Source: Rhizosphaericola mali (GTDB lineage Bacteria > Bacteroidota > Bacteroidia > Chitinophagales > Chitinophagaceae). From it: a stretch of 64,000 nucleotides of DNA. Under the pieces are notes generated by a model. The model was given only the letters and a program-made list of their open reading frames with translations, had not been told where the DNA came from and searched no databases. How positions within the stretch are numbered: position 1 is the first letter of the stretch; each line of letters opens with the position of its first letter. Made by a program: the position numbers and the translations under genes. The DNA lies in assembly GCF_004337365.2 (NCBI RefSeq), contig NZ_CP044016.1, positions 1,798,001 to 1,862,000 on the forward strand, in the 5' to 3' direction. This document shows positions 1-7,459 of this stretch, one piece after another.

Positions 1-553
1 TTTTCTTTAAGATAAGAGATCCAATATAAGAGCCATAAACCATCCCAAAGTTCTTGTTAGAACCATCCGCAGAAACGGATATATTAGAAACAAAAGGTTT
101 GTTCCACAACTTATCGTAACGAGTATAGTTAAGAGCCGCCCAAAGGTAATGGAAATGCACATCTCGACTTGATGCAATGGTAGGAACGCCATCAGATGGA
201 ATATCCACGTTTTCAAATGCCAAATGTTCGTATTTGTAACGGGCAGAAGCACTGAGACTCCATTTTTCTTTCTGTATTAAATTATAGTTCATAGCAAGTT
301 TAAGTCTATTTTGGCTTACTATCCGACCCGTTTCATAGGTTTTGTCGTCCATCTTAGTGGTGTAATTATATTCACCCATTTCATCATATTGGATATCCAA
401 GAAACGGGTTGATGGAAATTGGTTATTGATATCCTTTGCCAACGAGTTTTGAACAGATTTTATAGAATCTACTGATTGGGCATAAGAACCTGTACTTACC
501 ATAGACAGTAACACTAGAAGAGCGTACGTTACGATTTTGCTTGATTTATTCAT
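1..553 (-). CDS. Outer-membrane beta-barrel protein, N-terminal part (cut by window edge)
   Basis: An open frame runs from the ATG at 553 off the left edge, giving about 184 residues. It begins with a clear signal peptide (MNKSSKIVTYALLVLLSMVSTGSYAQ). The mature part has alternating, aromatic-rich segments such as RLKLAMNYNLIQKEKWSLS and SASARYKYEHLAFEN, typical of outer-membrane beta-strands. It resembles the DUF6268-type barrels of Bacteroidota, but the family call is from memory of the style and the C-terminus is missing. The gene is divergent from the histidine kinase at 776. Its upstream region carries a 21-bp-spaced TGTCC repeat (637-667), so it may be controlled by the neighbouring LytTR regulators. 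No substrate can be assigned. Confidence 0.75.
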   Translation of the reverse strand, partial: MNKSSKIVTYALLVLLSMVSTGSYAQSVDSIKSVQNSLAKDINNQFPSTRFLDIQYDEMGEYNYTTKMDDKTYETGRIVSQNRLKLAMNYNLIQKEKWSLSASARYKYEHLAFENVDIPSDGVPTIASSRDVHFHYLWAALNYTRYDKLWNKPFVSNISVSADGSNKNFGMVYGSYIGSLILKK

Positions 554-636
554 TTTTAAAAAAGAATTTGATAGTTATTGTGCTTGTTAAGACAAAGAAA
601 CTTTTAATTATAAAATTCAAATCGACTAAACTGCAT

Positions 637-667
637 AAAACGGACATTTTCGAGCTTAAAAAGGACA
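637..667 (-). promoter_or_regulatory. Putative LytTR operator upstream of the barrel gene
   Basis: On the minus strand TGTCC occurs at 667-663 and again at 646-642; the second copy continues as TGTCCGTTTT. Start-to-start spacing is exactly 21 bp, two helical turns. A -7-like box TTTCTTTG follows about 46 bp downstream of the second half-site. LytTR domains are known to bind direct repeats spaced 21-22 bp. Four similar sites lie in the next 5 kb. Confidence 0.55.
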
Positions 668-697
668 GATGCATCAAATACTTTCCAAATATCATTT

Positions 698-731
698 AGA
701 ATGCTTTATACGCTATTTTGTCCATTTTAAC
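698..731 (+). promoter_or_regulatory. Putative LytTR operator upstream of the kinase-regulator operon
   Basis: Two half-sites, AGAATGCTTTA (698) and TGTCCATTTTAAC (719), start 21 bp apart. The second matches the first half-site of the 4012 and 5450 sites. The first matches the TGTCYGCTTTA element in 8 of 11 positions, so this is the weakest of the five sites. The second half-site is 45 bp before the -7-like box at 764, the same geometry as elsewhere, which would allow autoregulation. Confidence 0.4.
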
Positions 732-763
732 CCAAACATAAATGCAGCTAGACAAGAGTATTT

Positions 764-771
764 TATCTTTG
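764..771 (+). promoter_or_regulatory. Bacteroidota -7 box (TATCTTTG) next to the kinase start
   Basis: TATCTTTG is a perfect match to TAnnTTTG. It ends only 4 bp before the ATG at 776, so transcription from it would begin about at that ATG. Either the kinase mRNA is leaderless or translation begins at the in-frame ATG at 815. No convincing -33 TTTG box is seen, which fits an activator-dependent promoter. Confidence 0.45.
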
Positions 772-775
772 TATT

Positions 776-1792
776 ATGGTGAAAAACAAACTTCCTTTAG
801 GCGTTTTCGTCTGTATGGGTCTTGCATTGTTGGGCGTGGTACTAAAAAGCGTATCGGGCTCTTCCGACCTGGCGTGGATAGAGGTATTCAAGTCTATCCT
901 TTATATGTGGGGGTATAGTAGCATTTGCTTAGTCATTTATAATGCACTCGTAAAAAAGATTGTCTCCAATATATCCAAAATTCAGGTTCGTTATTTAATG
1001 AGCATAGTCAGTATCGTGGCCGTTGGATATTTGATTTATCCCTATTACTATCTATTTTATTTTATAACGACACTAGACAAAGGTTCCTGGATATCGAGTG
1101 AAAGCAATTGGTATAGCGTAATGCTTGCCAGAGGTGTAACAATCAGTGCATTGATGTTTTTTGTGGTGTATTACCTGCAACTATTGCAAGACAAACAAAA
1201 AAGAATACTAGAGATAGAACAATTAAAACAAGCACAACTAGAAGCTAATTTGTCCAACCTGAAAGAACAGCTGAATCCTCATTTCTTATTCAACTCACTT
1301 AATACTTTGAGTTCTTTGACAGAAGAGGAAGTCGTGAAGGACTACGTCTCAGAATTGGCGGATGTATATAGATATATGTTGGCGCACAATAAAATGTCGA
1401 CGGTAACAGTAGAAATGGAGTTGAAATTTGTTCGATCCTATCTTTATATCATGAAAACCAGGATGGGCGAGAATATATGTATAGACCTTCATTTGGATGA
1501 AAATATTAAAAAAATAAAAATTCCTCCTTTGACCTTGCAGATTCTACTGGAAAATGCCATCAAACACAATATTGCTTCTCGCGAGCATCCACTTTATATC
1601 AAGATGTATAATGTGGGATTAGATTACCTGATTATTGAAAACAACTATAATCCAAAAATCCAAATGCAATCCTCAACAGGCATTGGCCTCGGTAATCTTG
1701 CAAAACGGTATCATTTATTATTTGGTAATGAAATCCAGATTATCCATAGTGCCGATTCTTTTACCGTAAAACTCCCTTTACCCCAACTATGA
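776..1792 (+). CDS. LytS/YehU-type sensor histidine kinase
   Basis: 338-residue membrane histidine kinase of the His_kinase (PF06580) type. The N-terminal half has about four hydrophobic segments (roughly residues 8-26, 38-57, 73-96 and 115-137), followed by a short coiled coil rich in Gln, Leu and Glu. The dimerisation/phosphotransfer motif LKEQLNPHFLFNSLNTL places the phospho-accepting His at residue 169. An N-box (LLENAIKHN) and a terminal GIGLGNLAKR glycine box complete a HATPase_c domain. There is no periplasmic sensor domain, so the membrane region probably senses the signal. The stop overlaps the next start (ATGA at 1789-1792), indicating translational coupling with its partner regulator. 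The start at 776 lies almost on a -7 box; the in-frame ATG at 815 is an alternative but would remove part of the first membrane segment. Confidence 0.93.
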   Translation: MVKNKLPLGVFVCMGLALLGVVLKSVSGSSDLAWIEVFKSILYMWGYSSICLVIYNALVKKIVSNISKIQVRYLMSIVSIVAVGYLIYPYYYLFYFITTLDKGSWISSESNWYSVMLARGVTISALMFFVVYYLQLLQDKQKRILEIEQLKQAQLEANLSNLKEQLNPHFLFNSLNTLSSLTEEEVVKDYVSELADVYRYMLAHNKMSTVTVEMELKFVRSYLYIMKTRMGENICIDLHLDENIKKIKIPPLTLQILLENAIKHNIASREHPLYIKMYNVGLDYLIIENNYNPKIQMQSSTGIGLGNLAKRYHLLFGNEIQIIHSADSFTVKLPLPQL

Positions 1793-2550
1793 AAATTTTA
1801 ATTATTGAAGATGAATTAAGTGCGGCAAAAGAGCTGGAGCGTTTACTTTTAAGATATGAACCTTCCATCGAAGTCGTAGCTATAAAGGATTCCGTATCAT
1901 CGTCCATTAGTTTTTTACAATCCAATCCACAGTTGGATTTGATTTTTTCGGATATTCAATTAGCAGACGGTATGTGTTTTGATATTTACAAAACGGTTCA
2001 AATACAGAGCCCCATTATTTTCTGTACGGCTTTTGACGAATATATGATGGAAGCTTTTGAAACCAATGCGGTAAGTTATCTTTTGAAACCAATATCCATG
2101 AGTAAGATTCAGGCTGCCATGGAAAAATTTGAACAATTGAAAAAACTGTTTCGTCCTGAAGACAATACCAGGCTGATAGAATCGCTAATATCTAATCTGA
2201 AAAAAAACTACAAGCGTACTTTACTCGTCAACTTAAGAGAGCAGATCATTCCAATTCCTGTAGACGAAATCGCCTACTTTTATTTTCAGAATAAAACGAT
2301 TCAAATCACAACGTTCAAAAACAAACAATACTCCATTTCCCCTAGTTTAGATGAGTTGGAAAATGTACTGGATCCCGAAAAATTTTATAGAGCGAATAGA
2401 CAATTCCTGATTCATAAAAACAGTATAAAGAGCATTGAACGTTTTTTTATGCGAAAAGTAGTAGTTGAATTATTGATAAGCACTCCAGAAGCGGTTGTAA
2501 TAAGCAAAGTGAAAGTCAATGAATTTTTAAGATGGATGGAAGGCGTGTAA
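1789..2550 (+). CDS. LytTR-family response regulator
   Basis: 253 residues: an N-terminal receiver (about 1-120) and a C-terminal LytTR DNA-binding domain (about 140-253). The receiver keeps its key residues: acidic pair E7/D8, phospho-acceptor D55 (DLIFSDIQLADG), T80 and K100 (YLLKP). The LytTR part shows the usual DEIAYFYFQNKTIQI, LDELENVLDPEKFYRANRQFLIHKNSI order. The gene overlaps the kinase by 4 bp and is surely its cognate partner. It is a likely binder of the 21-bp-spaced TGTCC repeats found in five nearby promoter regions. A degenerate paralog lies at 3055-3816. Confidence 0.95.
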   Translation: MKILIIEDELSAAKELERLLLRYEPSIEVVAIKDSVSSSISFLQSNPQLDLIFSDIQLADGMCFDIYKTVQIQSPIIFCTAFDEYMMEAFETNAVSYLLKPISMSKIQAAMEKFEQLKKLFRPEDNTRLIESLISNLKKNYKRTLLVNLREQIIPIPVDEIAYFYFQNKTIQITTFKNKQYSISPSLDELENVLDPEKFYRANRQFLIHKNSIKSIERFFMRKVVVELLISTPEAVVISKVKVNEFLRWMEGV

Positions 2551-2593
2551 AACAATTCAATTCTACAATTTAAGACATGTTTGTTATAATACG

Positions 2594-2992
2594 ATGAGTA
2601 AGTTTTTGATTATAAATAATAATAAATATAGAACTCTACAAGAGGAAATCCTTGCATTTTTATGGGATAATGGTAATGAAATTTTAATGGATAGTGATTA
2701 CAGCAAAGAAGAAATTTTTAAACATTTCAGATTTCATGAGACATGTATTATTACAATCGGAGACAATAATTTACTGTATGATTCTTTGGAATTAGATGTG
2801 CCGAATGTGAAGATGGAGCCACAAGCATGTTTTTCCACAGTCATTTGTTGGAATCTTCACTTTTCACATTCTGGAGTATATTCCAATGCATTGCCCTATC
2901 CACATAGGTTATTTGCATTTAAAAGCTTAGAATTATCAGAGTTGCTGGTTTTCTTTGAATGGTGTTTGAAAATGAGATTGTTCACGAAATGA
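2594..2992 (+). CDS. Hypothetical protein, 132 aa
   Basis: A complete frame from ATG to TGA, 43 bp after the response regulator and in the same direction. I do not recognise the family. It has no signal peptide or membrane segment. It is rich in Asn, Phe and Leu, with a fairly charged first half and three Cys near the middle and end. The position suggests transcription with the kinase-regulator pair. The composition is compatible with a real small cytoplasmic protein, but the gene could be lineage-specific, and a chance ORF cannot be excluded. Confidence 0.5.
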   Translation: MSKFLIINNNKYRTLQEEILAFLWDNGNEILMDSDYSKEEIFKHFRFHETCIITIGDNNLLYDSLELDVPNVKMEPQACFSTVICWNLHFSHSGVYSNALPYPHRLFAFKSLELSELLVFFEWCLKMRLFTK

Positions 2993-3054
2993 CATAATTC
3001 ATGAAAAGAGAAATCGCCCATATCTTATTCCAAAAACTTTGGTTTATGTGTAGA

Positions 3055-3816
3055 TTATAGTACATCTTCGAGCCAATGTAAAAAGTTAGAAGCATTCGCC
3101 TTGCTCACAATGACCGGTTCAGGAGTATTGACAAAAAGAGACACGACCAATTTGCGGGAGGATGACCGTTTAACATTGACAATCGCATTACGATGAATGA
3201 TAAAATGTCCATTAGCAAGATAAAACATTTCAGGATTTAATACTTGCTGTTGTTGTTCAAGGGTTCCACTTTTATGATATTTATGACTACTTATCGTATT
3301 GATTTCAATTATCGTGCTTTTTAAATACAAATAAGCAATTTCATTTACAAGTACAGGAACAAGGGTATCGCGCTGTTCTATTAGAAGAGAATTTTGATAA
3401 GAGGTACTTACCCGTCCATTTAGAGAAAGCATCGAAATCGACTGCTCTGAAGTTGTAAGAGATGCTTTGATACTTCGATATTTATCCAACACTTTTGATA
3501 TCTTTTCGGAAGTAAGTGGCTTCAATAGATAACTAATGGCCGTCGTATCAAAAACCGCAGCGCTGTGCTGCATATTTTCCGAAATAAAAATAACGGGACA
3601 CTTAGAGGCTATTTCCTTGTAATTATCAAAACTCGTTCCATCCGCTAATTTAATTTCTGAAAAAATAAGATCCAGTGTATTGTCATTCAAAAAAGACATG
3701 CCTGTTTGTAGGGAATCGACCATAGCGATTGTTGAAATAGTTACATCCATACTTAGTAATATCTTTTCTAGTTCTTTTGCAACGACTAATTCACTTTCTA
3801 TGATTAAAATATTCAT
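3055..3816 (-). CDS. LytTR regulator with degenerate receiver domain
   Basis: 253 residues, the same length and layout as the regulator at 1789 and clearly its paralog (DLIFSEIKLADG versus DLIFSDIQLADG; ISYLLKP versus VSYLLKP). The phospho-acceptor Asp is replaced by Glu54, the acidic-pocket Asp8 by Ser8 and the switch Thr by Ser79; only Lys99 is kept. It is therefore predicted to be an unphosphorylatable, perhaps constitutively active-like pseudo-receiver. The LytTR domain is well conserved (EIAYLYLKSTIIEI, NPEMFYLANGHFIIHRNAI), so DNA binding is probably retained. The gene is convergent with the kinase operon. Its own promoter region carries a 21-bp repeat (3941-3971). It may compete with, or form heterodimers with, the canonical regulator. 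Confidence 0.9.
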   Translation of the reverse strand: MNILIIESELVVAKELEKILLSMDVTISTIAMVDSLQTGMSFLNDNTLDLIFSEIKLADGTSFDNYKEIASKCPVIFISENMQHSAAVFDTTAISYLLKPLTSEKISKVLDKYRSIKASLTTSEQSISMLSLNGRVSTSYQNSLLIEQRDTLVPVLVNEIAYLYLKSTIIEINTISSHKYHKSGTLEQQQQVLNPEMFYLANGHFIIHRNAIVNVKRSSSRKLVVSLFVNTPEPVIVSKANASNFLHWLEDVL

Positions 3817-3940
3817 TTATGTTTAGGTGATTTATAGTCTTATAATTTATAGTTGACTTACCGCAATGCAGTTTCATTAATATTTATTTTACCAGGTAAA
3901 ACTATATTCTTGTTTATTTAAAACATCTTGCAATCGGGTT

Positions 3941-3971
3941 TATGCGGACAATATGGAATATGAAATGGATA
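3941..3971 (-). promoter_or_regulatory. Putative LytTR operator upstream of the pseudo-receiver regulator
   Basis: On the minus strand TATCCATTTCA begins at 3971 and TGTCCGCATAAA at 3950, a 21-bp spacing. The half-sites match those at 4012 and 5450 (CCATTTYA then TGTCYGC). A -7-like TAGTTTTA lies about 47 bp downstream. This would place the pseudo-receiver gene under the same regulator family. Confidence 0.55.
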
Positions 3972-4011
3972 AAGTAATGTTTCAACGTTTCTCTAGGTAA
4001 AATTTTAATAT

Positions 4012-4043
4012 TGTCCATTTCAAACACCGATATGTCTGCTTTA
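4012..4043 (+). promoter_or_regulatory. Putative LytTR operator upstream of the UPF0104 gene
   Basis: TGTCCATTTCAAAC starts at 4012 and TGTCTGCTTTA at 4033, a 21-bp spacing. The pair is nearly identical to the site at 5450: the first half-site differs in one base, the second in one base, and the 7-bp spacer length is the same. A TACACTTTG box follows at about 4069-4077. Confidence 0.6.
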
Positions 4044-4236
4044 GCTTATTTCTACCTCCAAAAAATAATACACTTTGTTTTTTTTGCCTGCGTCATTGGT
4101 GAATATTGGACCCGACATTCCTTTTTTCCATTGTTACGGATTCAGAAGTAGAAACTATTGGTAAATATTGAAAAGTCGCCAATGGAACAATGACGATTTA
4201 GTAAAATCAAAATACACTTTAAAACATCGCAATAAA

Positions 4237-5328
4237 ATGGCAACATCCCAATTTCCATCGAACGAAGTTGAAAACACTTCGAAAGAGCTATTTAAGAAAA
4301 GTTTACTGATCAAAGGTGTTATATGGCTTGCACTCGTAACTATTGCATCGGTAGCTATCCTATTTTTTTATTCTCATTCATTCGAATCGATACGGGCGCT
4401 GAGCAGTATAAAAATCAAATACCTGGTAATATGTTTTGTGATGCTCTTTATCGATTTGTTGTTAGGAAGTTGGCGTAACCACATTTTTATAAGAATCTTA
4501 AAGCCAGGGATATCACATTGGGTAAGTTTTAAGGCCAATTTAGCGAATATGTTTATGGGAGCTATTACACCCTTTCATAGCGGAGCTGGCCCAGCTCAAC
4601 TGTATGTTTATAATCGTTACGGAGTAAAGGTTCTAGATGGCTTTATTGTTAGCTTGATTAATATGGGAGCAACTCTACTTTTTATGCCGTTATCTGGTCT
4701 TTTCGCAATTTGGATGATGCACAACCAATTGGAAAGCGGGCTTGTTCCCATTTTACTTAAATATGGATTTCTTGCATTTTTTATATTTCTTTTGGTTTTT
4801 TTAATGGCATTTTGGAAACCGTTATGGGTGGGTTCTGTTATAGTGCGAATGAGTATAATATGCAGTCGGATACGTCCTTCAAAAAAGGAAAGAATACTTC
4901 ATTGGGGAAAGAAATCTTATAATAATATCATTCATTATCAACAAATATGTAAAAAATTACTTGGTGATCACCCCTATTTATTACCCATTAGTTTGTTGAC
5001 AACAACTATATTATATTTAAATAAATATAGTATGCAATATATTATCTTGCTAGGTCTTGGTGTATCTGTTGATCTAGTACAGGTAATATGTATTGAAATA
5101 TTAATAGAGTTCATGATTTATTTTGCGCCTAGCCCTGGTGGAAGTGGCTTTGCAGAGGTAAGTATAGCCGTTTTATTTTCTAAGATATTACCTACTTCTA
5201 TCCTGCCAGCCTTTACGTTGTTACAGCGGTCGTTTCTACTTTTTATTCCTGCATTGGTTGGAGCGTTTGTAATTATAATTCTCCTAAAGAAGCATACTAC
5301 TTCCATTAATAAAACTAAGGTAGAATAA
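4237..5328 (+). CDS. UPF0104 / LPG-synthase-TM-domain membrane protein
   Basis: About 363 residues from the ATG at 4237 (an upstream TTG at 4168 would add 23). It has around eight hydrophobic membrane segments. The family (PF03706, lysylphosphatidylglycerol synthase TM region, related to AglD) is indicated by segments such as ANLANMFMGAITPFHSGAGPAQLYVYNRYGV and the late MIYFAPSPGGSGFAEVSIAVLF motif. It lacks the C-terminal aminoacyl-transfer domain of MprF, so it is not a full lysyl-PG synthase. It is more likely a lipid- or polyprenyl-linked flippase or transferase-like membrane protein, whose substrate cannot be read from sequence. It stands alone, preceded by a putative LytTR operator, and probably belongs to the local regulon. 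Confidence 0.85.
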   Translation: MATSQFPSNEVENTSKELFKKSLLIKGVIWLALVTIASVAILFFYSHSFESIRALSSIKIKYLVICFVMLFIDLLLGSWRNHIFIRILKPGISHWVSFKANLANMFMGAITPFHSGAGPAQLYVYNRYGVKVLDGFIVSLINMGATLLFMPLSGLFAIWMMHNQLESGLVPILLKYGFLAFFIFLLVFLMAFWKPLWVGSVIVRMSIICSRIRPSKKERILHWGKKSYNNIIHYQQICKKLLGDHPYLLPISLLTTTILYLNKYSMQYIILLGLGVSVDLVQVICIEILIEFMIYFAPSPGGSGFAEVSIAVLFSKILPTSILPAFTLLQRSFLLFIPALVGAFVIIILLKKHTTSINKTKVE

Positions 5329-5660
5329 GCCCAAGCCAAGGACCAAAATATAGATCATTATATTCCATCTTTTACATAATCTCACTGGACGGCTTTATTA
5401 ATTCAATTATCATTTAAAAGTTAGATTGATTAAAGTATTTAATAAAGTCTGTCCATTTTAAACTATAATTTGTCCGCTTTACTATGTTTTCTTAAATGCA
5501 CGTCTATAGTAACTATTTGTTTTGCAATTAAATATAATACGTATGAATAATTGCAAACCGTCGAATGTGGGGATCATGTTAAATCAACCTCAAAATAGAA
5601 GTTTAAAAGCGAAAAATATTCAGTTTACAGAACAACAAAGTTCATCAAAAATATACAACT
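5329..5660. other. Intergenic region before the GMC oxidoreductase
   Basis: 332 bp containing a LytTR-like operator (5450-5481), a -7-like box ACTATTTG (5512-5519) and a 41-codon ORF starting at 5543. No terminator hairpin for the upstream membrane protein gene was evident. Confidence 0.5.
5450..5481 (+). promoter_or_regulatory. Putative LytTR operator upstream of the GMC oxidoreductase
   Basis: TGTCCATTTTAAAC starts at 5450 and TGTCCGCTTTA at 5471, exactly 21 bp apart with a 7-bp spacer. About 41 bp downstream lies ACTATTTG (5512-5519), a near match to TAnnTTTG. It is the best match to the 4012 site and together with it defines the consensus TGTCCATTTYAAAC-N7-TGTCYGCTTTA. Confidence 0.6.
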
Positions 5661-5668
5661 ATGAATAA
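5543..5668 (+). CDS. Small ORF (41 aa) overlapping the GMC oxidoreductase start
   Basis: ATG at 5543, stop TAA at 5666-5668, overlapping the GMC start at 5661 by 8 bp in another frame. The peptide is hydrophilic, rich in Asn, Gln, Ser and Lys, with a single Cys (MNNCKPSNVGIMLNQ...). It starts about 24 bp after a -7-like box, so it would be the first ORF on the mRNA and could be translationally coupled to the oxidoreductase. I do not recognise it. It could be a leader peptide, a small substrate or partner of the enzyme, or a chance frame. Confidence 0.35.
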   Translation: MNNCKPSNVGIMLNQPQNRSLKAKNIQFTEQQSSSKIYNYE

Positions 5669-7190
5669 TTTTGATGCAATTGTAATTGGAAGTGGTTTTG
5701 GTGGATCCATGGCCGCTAAAAAGCTGGTAGATGCAGGCTTGCGTGTATTAATGTTGGAACGAGGAGATTGGGTACATAGGAGTATTGAAGAAAACTGGGG
5801 GGCAAAAGGTCCTATTGAGCTCTCTGATTTTTATGATAAATCTTCTATGTTATATGTTCCTGTTGGAGGTAATAAACCGACTATGGGAATGTATGCTTGT
5901 GTAGGAGGACCTTCGGTTTTTTATGGTGGCGTGTCTTTTCGTTTCCGAGAACAAGACTTTGAAAAAAATGAACAAATTGAAGGTAAAGATGCCCAAGGTT
6001 GGCCTTTAGCATATAACGACATTGAAAAATATTATTCACAGGCAGAAGCCATATTAAATATTTCCGGAGAAACAGGAATTGATCCTACAGAACCTTACCG
6101 TAGCACACCTCTTCCCCAACATGCGCCTACTCTTGCCAAGATATCTCAAAAAGTAAAAGCAAGTGCCCAAAAATTAGGAATGCATCCTTTTAGTTTACCT
6201 TTGGCAATTAATTATGAGGATACTAATCGAAATAAATGCATCAACTGTAAAACTTGCGACACTTTTGCGTGTGCCATAAGTGCCAAAAATGATCTTGCCA
6301 CAACTCTAATACCCCAACTAATAGCTAAGGGTATGCAATTATATTGCAATATGGTAGTTACAAAATTAAATTATAAAAATGGTCGCTTGACCAGTGTTGA
6401 TTGTATTTCCAAATCCGACAAAAAGAGATATACATTCCATGCTGAAAAATTTATATTGGCAGCTGGAGCCCTAGGTACGCCACATTTATTGCTTTCTTCC
6501 GGATTACAGCATTTCAATCCTGGTGGTCAAGTAGTAGGTCATTATCTTATGCGACATATGAATTCCATCGTATTTGGCATTTTTCCAGGTACAGCAGATA
6601 AGGAAGGACGATTTCACAAACAACTTGCCATATTAGATTACTATTTTGGGCATCCGGATTTTCCAAATTTAAATAAACTTGGAAGTCTTCAACAAATGCC
6701 AACTCCACCAGCGAGTATAGTGGAAAATGAACTCAAAGGAATAGTCGGAAAAGTGCTCAGTCCTGCAGTGAAGTTATTGAGTGGTTTATTGGCAATTGTT
6801 GAAGATCAACCACAGTACAATAATGGATTGGCGATAGACGCTAACAATAAAGATATATTTGGCCTTCCTCGCCCTATTATAAATCATAGTTATAGTATAA
6901 GAGATATTACAGCAATGAAAATATTGACGAAAGAGGGCAAAAGGATAATGAAAGGCGCAGGAGCATTATCGCATTACGTACACGATATCAGAACATTTTC
7001 ACACGCAGTAGGTACTGTACGTATGGGATTTGATAAACGCACTTCGGCTCTTGACGAGAATTGTCAATTCAGAGGTATAGAAAATCTTTATGTTACGGAT
7101 GGTAGTGTAATGCCAACATCAGCAGCATTAAATCCCAGTTTAACTATTGCCGCCAATGCCCTTAGAGTGGGCGAATTGATAACTAAATAG
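5661..7190 (+). CDS. GMC-family FAD-dependent oxidoreductase
   Basis: 509 residues. The N-terminus carries the FAD-binding Rossmann motif (IVIGSGFGGSMAAK) with the acidic end of beta-2 at LERGDW. A Cys cluster CINCKTCDTFAC lies near residue 195, as in a subset of cholesterol-oxidase-like GMC enzymes. The C-terminal GMC domain has the expected catalytic pair: H448 in SHAVGTVRMG and N491 in ALNPSLTIAANA, with the NLYVTDGSVMP signature between them. There is no signal peptide, so it is probably cytoplasmic. Typical reactions are FAD-dependent oxidation of alcohols or sugars; the substrate is unknown. It is preceded by a LytTR-like operator and a small ORF, and followed by a strong hairpin at 7283. 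Confidence 0.93.
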   Translation: MNNFDAIVIGSGFGGSMAAKKLVDAGLRVLMLERGDWVHRSIEENWGAKGPIELSDFYDKSSMLYVPVGGNKPTMGMYACVGGPSVFYGGVSFRFREQDFEKNEQIEGKDAQGWPLAYNDIEKYYSQAEAILNISGETGIDPTEPYRSTPLPQHAPTLAKISQKVKASAQKLGMHPFSLPLAINYEDTNRNKCINCKTCDTFACAISAKNDLATTLIPQLIAKGMQLYCNMVVTKLNYKNGRLTSVDCISKSDKKRYTFHAEKFILAAGALGTPHLLLSSGLQHFNPGGQVVGHYLMRHMNSIVFGIFPGTADKEGRFHKQLAILDYYFGHPDFPNLNKLGSLQQMPTPPASIVENELKGIVGKVLSPAVKLLSGLLAIVEDQPQYNNGLAIDANNKDIFGLPRPIINHSYSIRDITAMKILTKEGKRIMKGAGALSHYVHDIRTFSHAVGTVRMGFDKRTSALDENCQFRGIENLYVTDGSVMPTSAALNPSLTIAANALRVGELITK

Positions 7191-7282
7191 GAATTGGCTA
7201 ATGATTATTCATTGGAAAAAATTCCAAATTACCATTTAGATAAGGATGAGATCAATAGTTGCTATGATTAAATGCATCATTA

Positions 7283-7316
7283 TCAGTATCCAACATAATA
7301 TTTTTTTGGATACTGA
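7283..7316. terminator. Perfect 11-bp inverted repeat, possible terminator
   Basis: TCAGTATCCAA (7283-7293) and its exact complement TTGGATACTGA (7306-7316) flank a 12-nt AT-rich loop. It lies 92 bp after the GMC oxidoreductase stop. There is no long U-tract directly after it, so it could be a weak or bidirectional terminator, an mRNA-stabilising hairpin or a protein-binding palindrome. Confidence 0.4.
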
Positions 7317-7459
7317 ATTTATATTAGTTAAACCAATGCATAAAAGATTTCAGTTGAACATAACTAAGACGATCTCCAAAGCATAGCAGTTTAATGTAGT
7401 AGACGACTGTTCCTAGATGAAGGCTATTTGGAATTGCAACATAAAAGTGGAGACTTTTT

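Larger units (their letters stand above)
3817..4236. other. Divergent regulatory intergenic region
   Basis: About 420 bp between the pseudo-receiver regulator (minus) and the UPF0104 gene (plus). It holds two oppositely oriented 21-bp-spaced repeats (3941-3971 and 4012-4043), each followed by a -7-like box on its own strand: TAGTTTTA for the minus side and TACACTTTG near 4069-4077 for the plus side. An in-frame extension of the downstream gene to a TTG at 4168 lies inside it, but the ATG at 4237 is the better start. I see no RNA gene here. Confidence 0.55.

Noticed and set aside
4168-4236. TTG start extending the UPF0104 protein by 23 residues
   Set aside because: The extension is Lys/Asn-rich and has no membrane segment; the ATG at 4237 is a better start and leaves room for a 5' leader after the -7-like box.
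5118-5339. Minus-strand ORF at the end of the UPF0104 gene
   Set aside because: It lies antisense to conserved transmembrane coding sequence and its translation has no recognisable features.
7191-7447. Missing 5' part of uxaA on the other side of the IS
   Set aside because: Frames in this segment show no altronate dehydratase-like sequence, so a simple insertion with both halves present does not fit.
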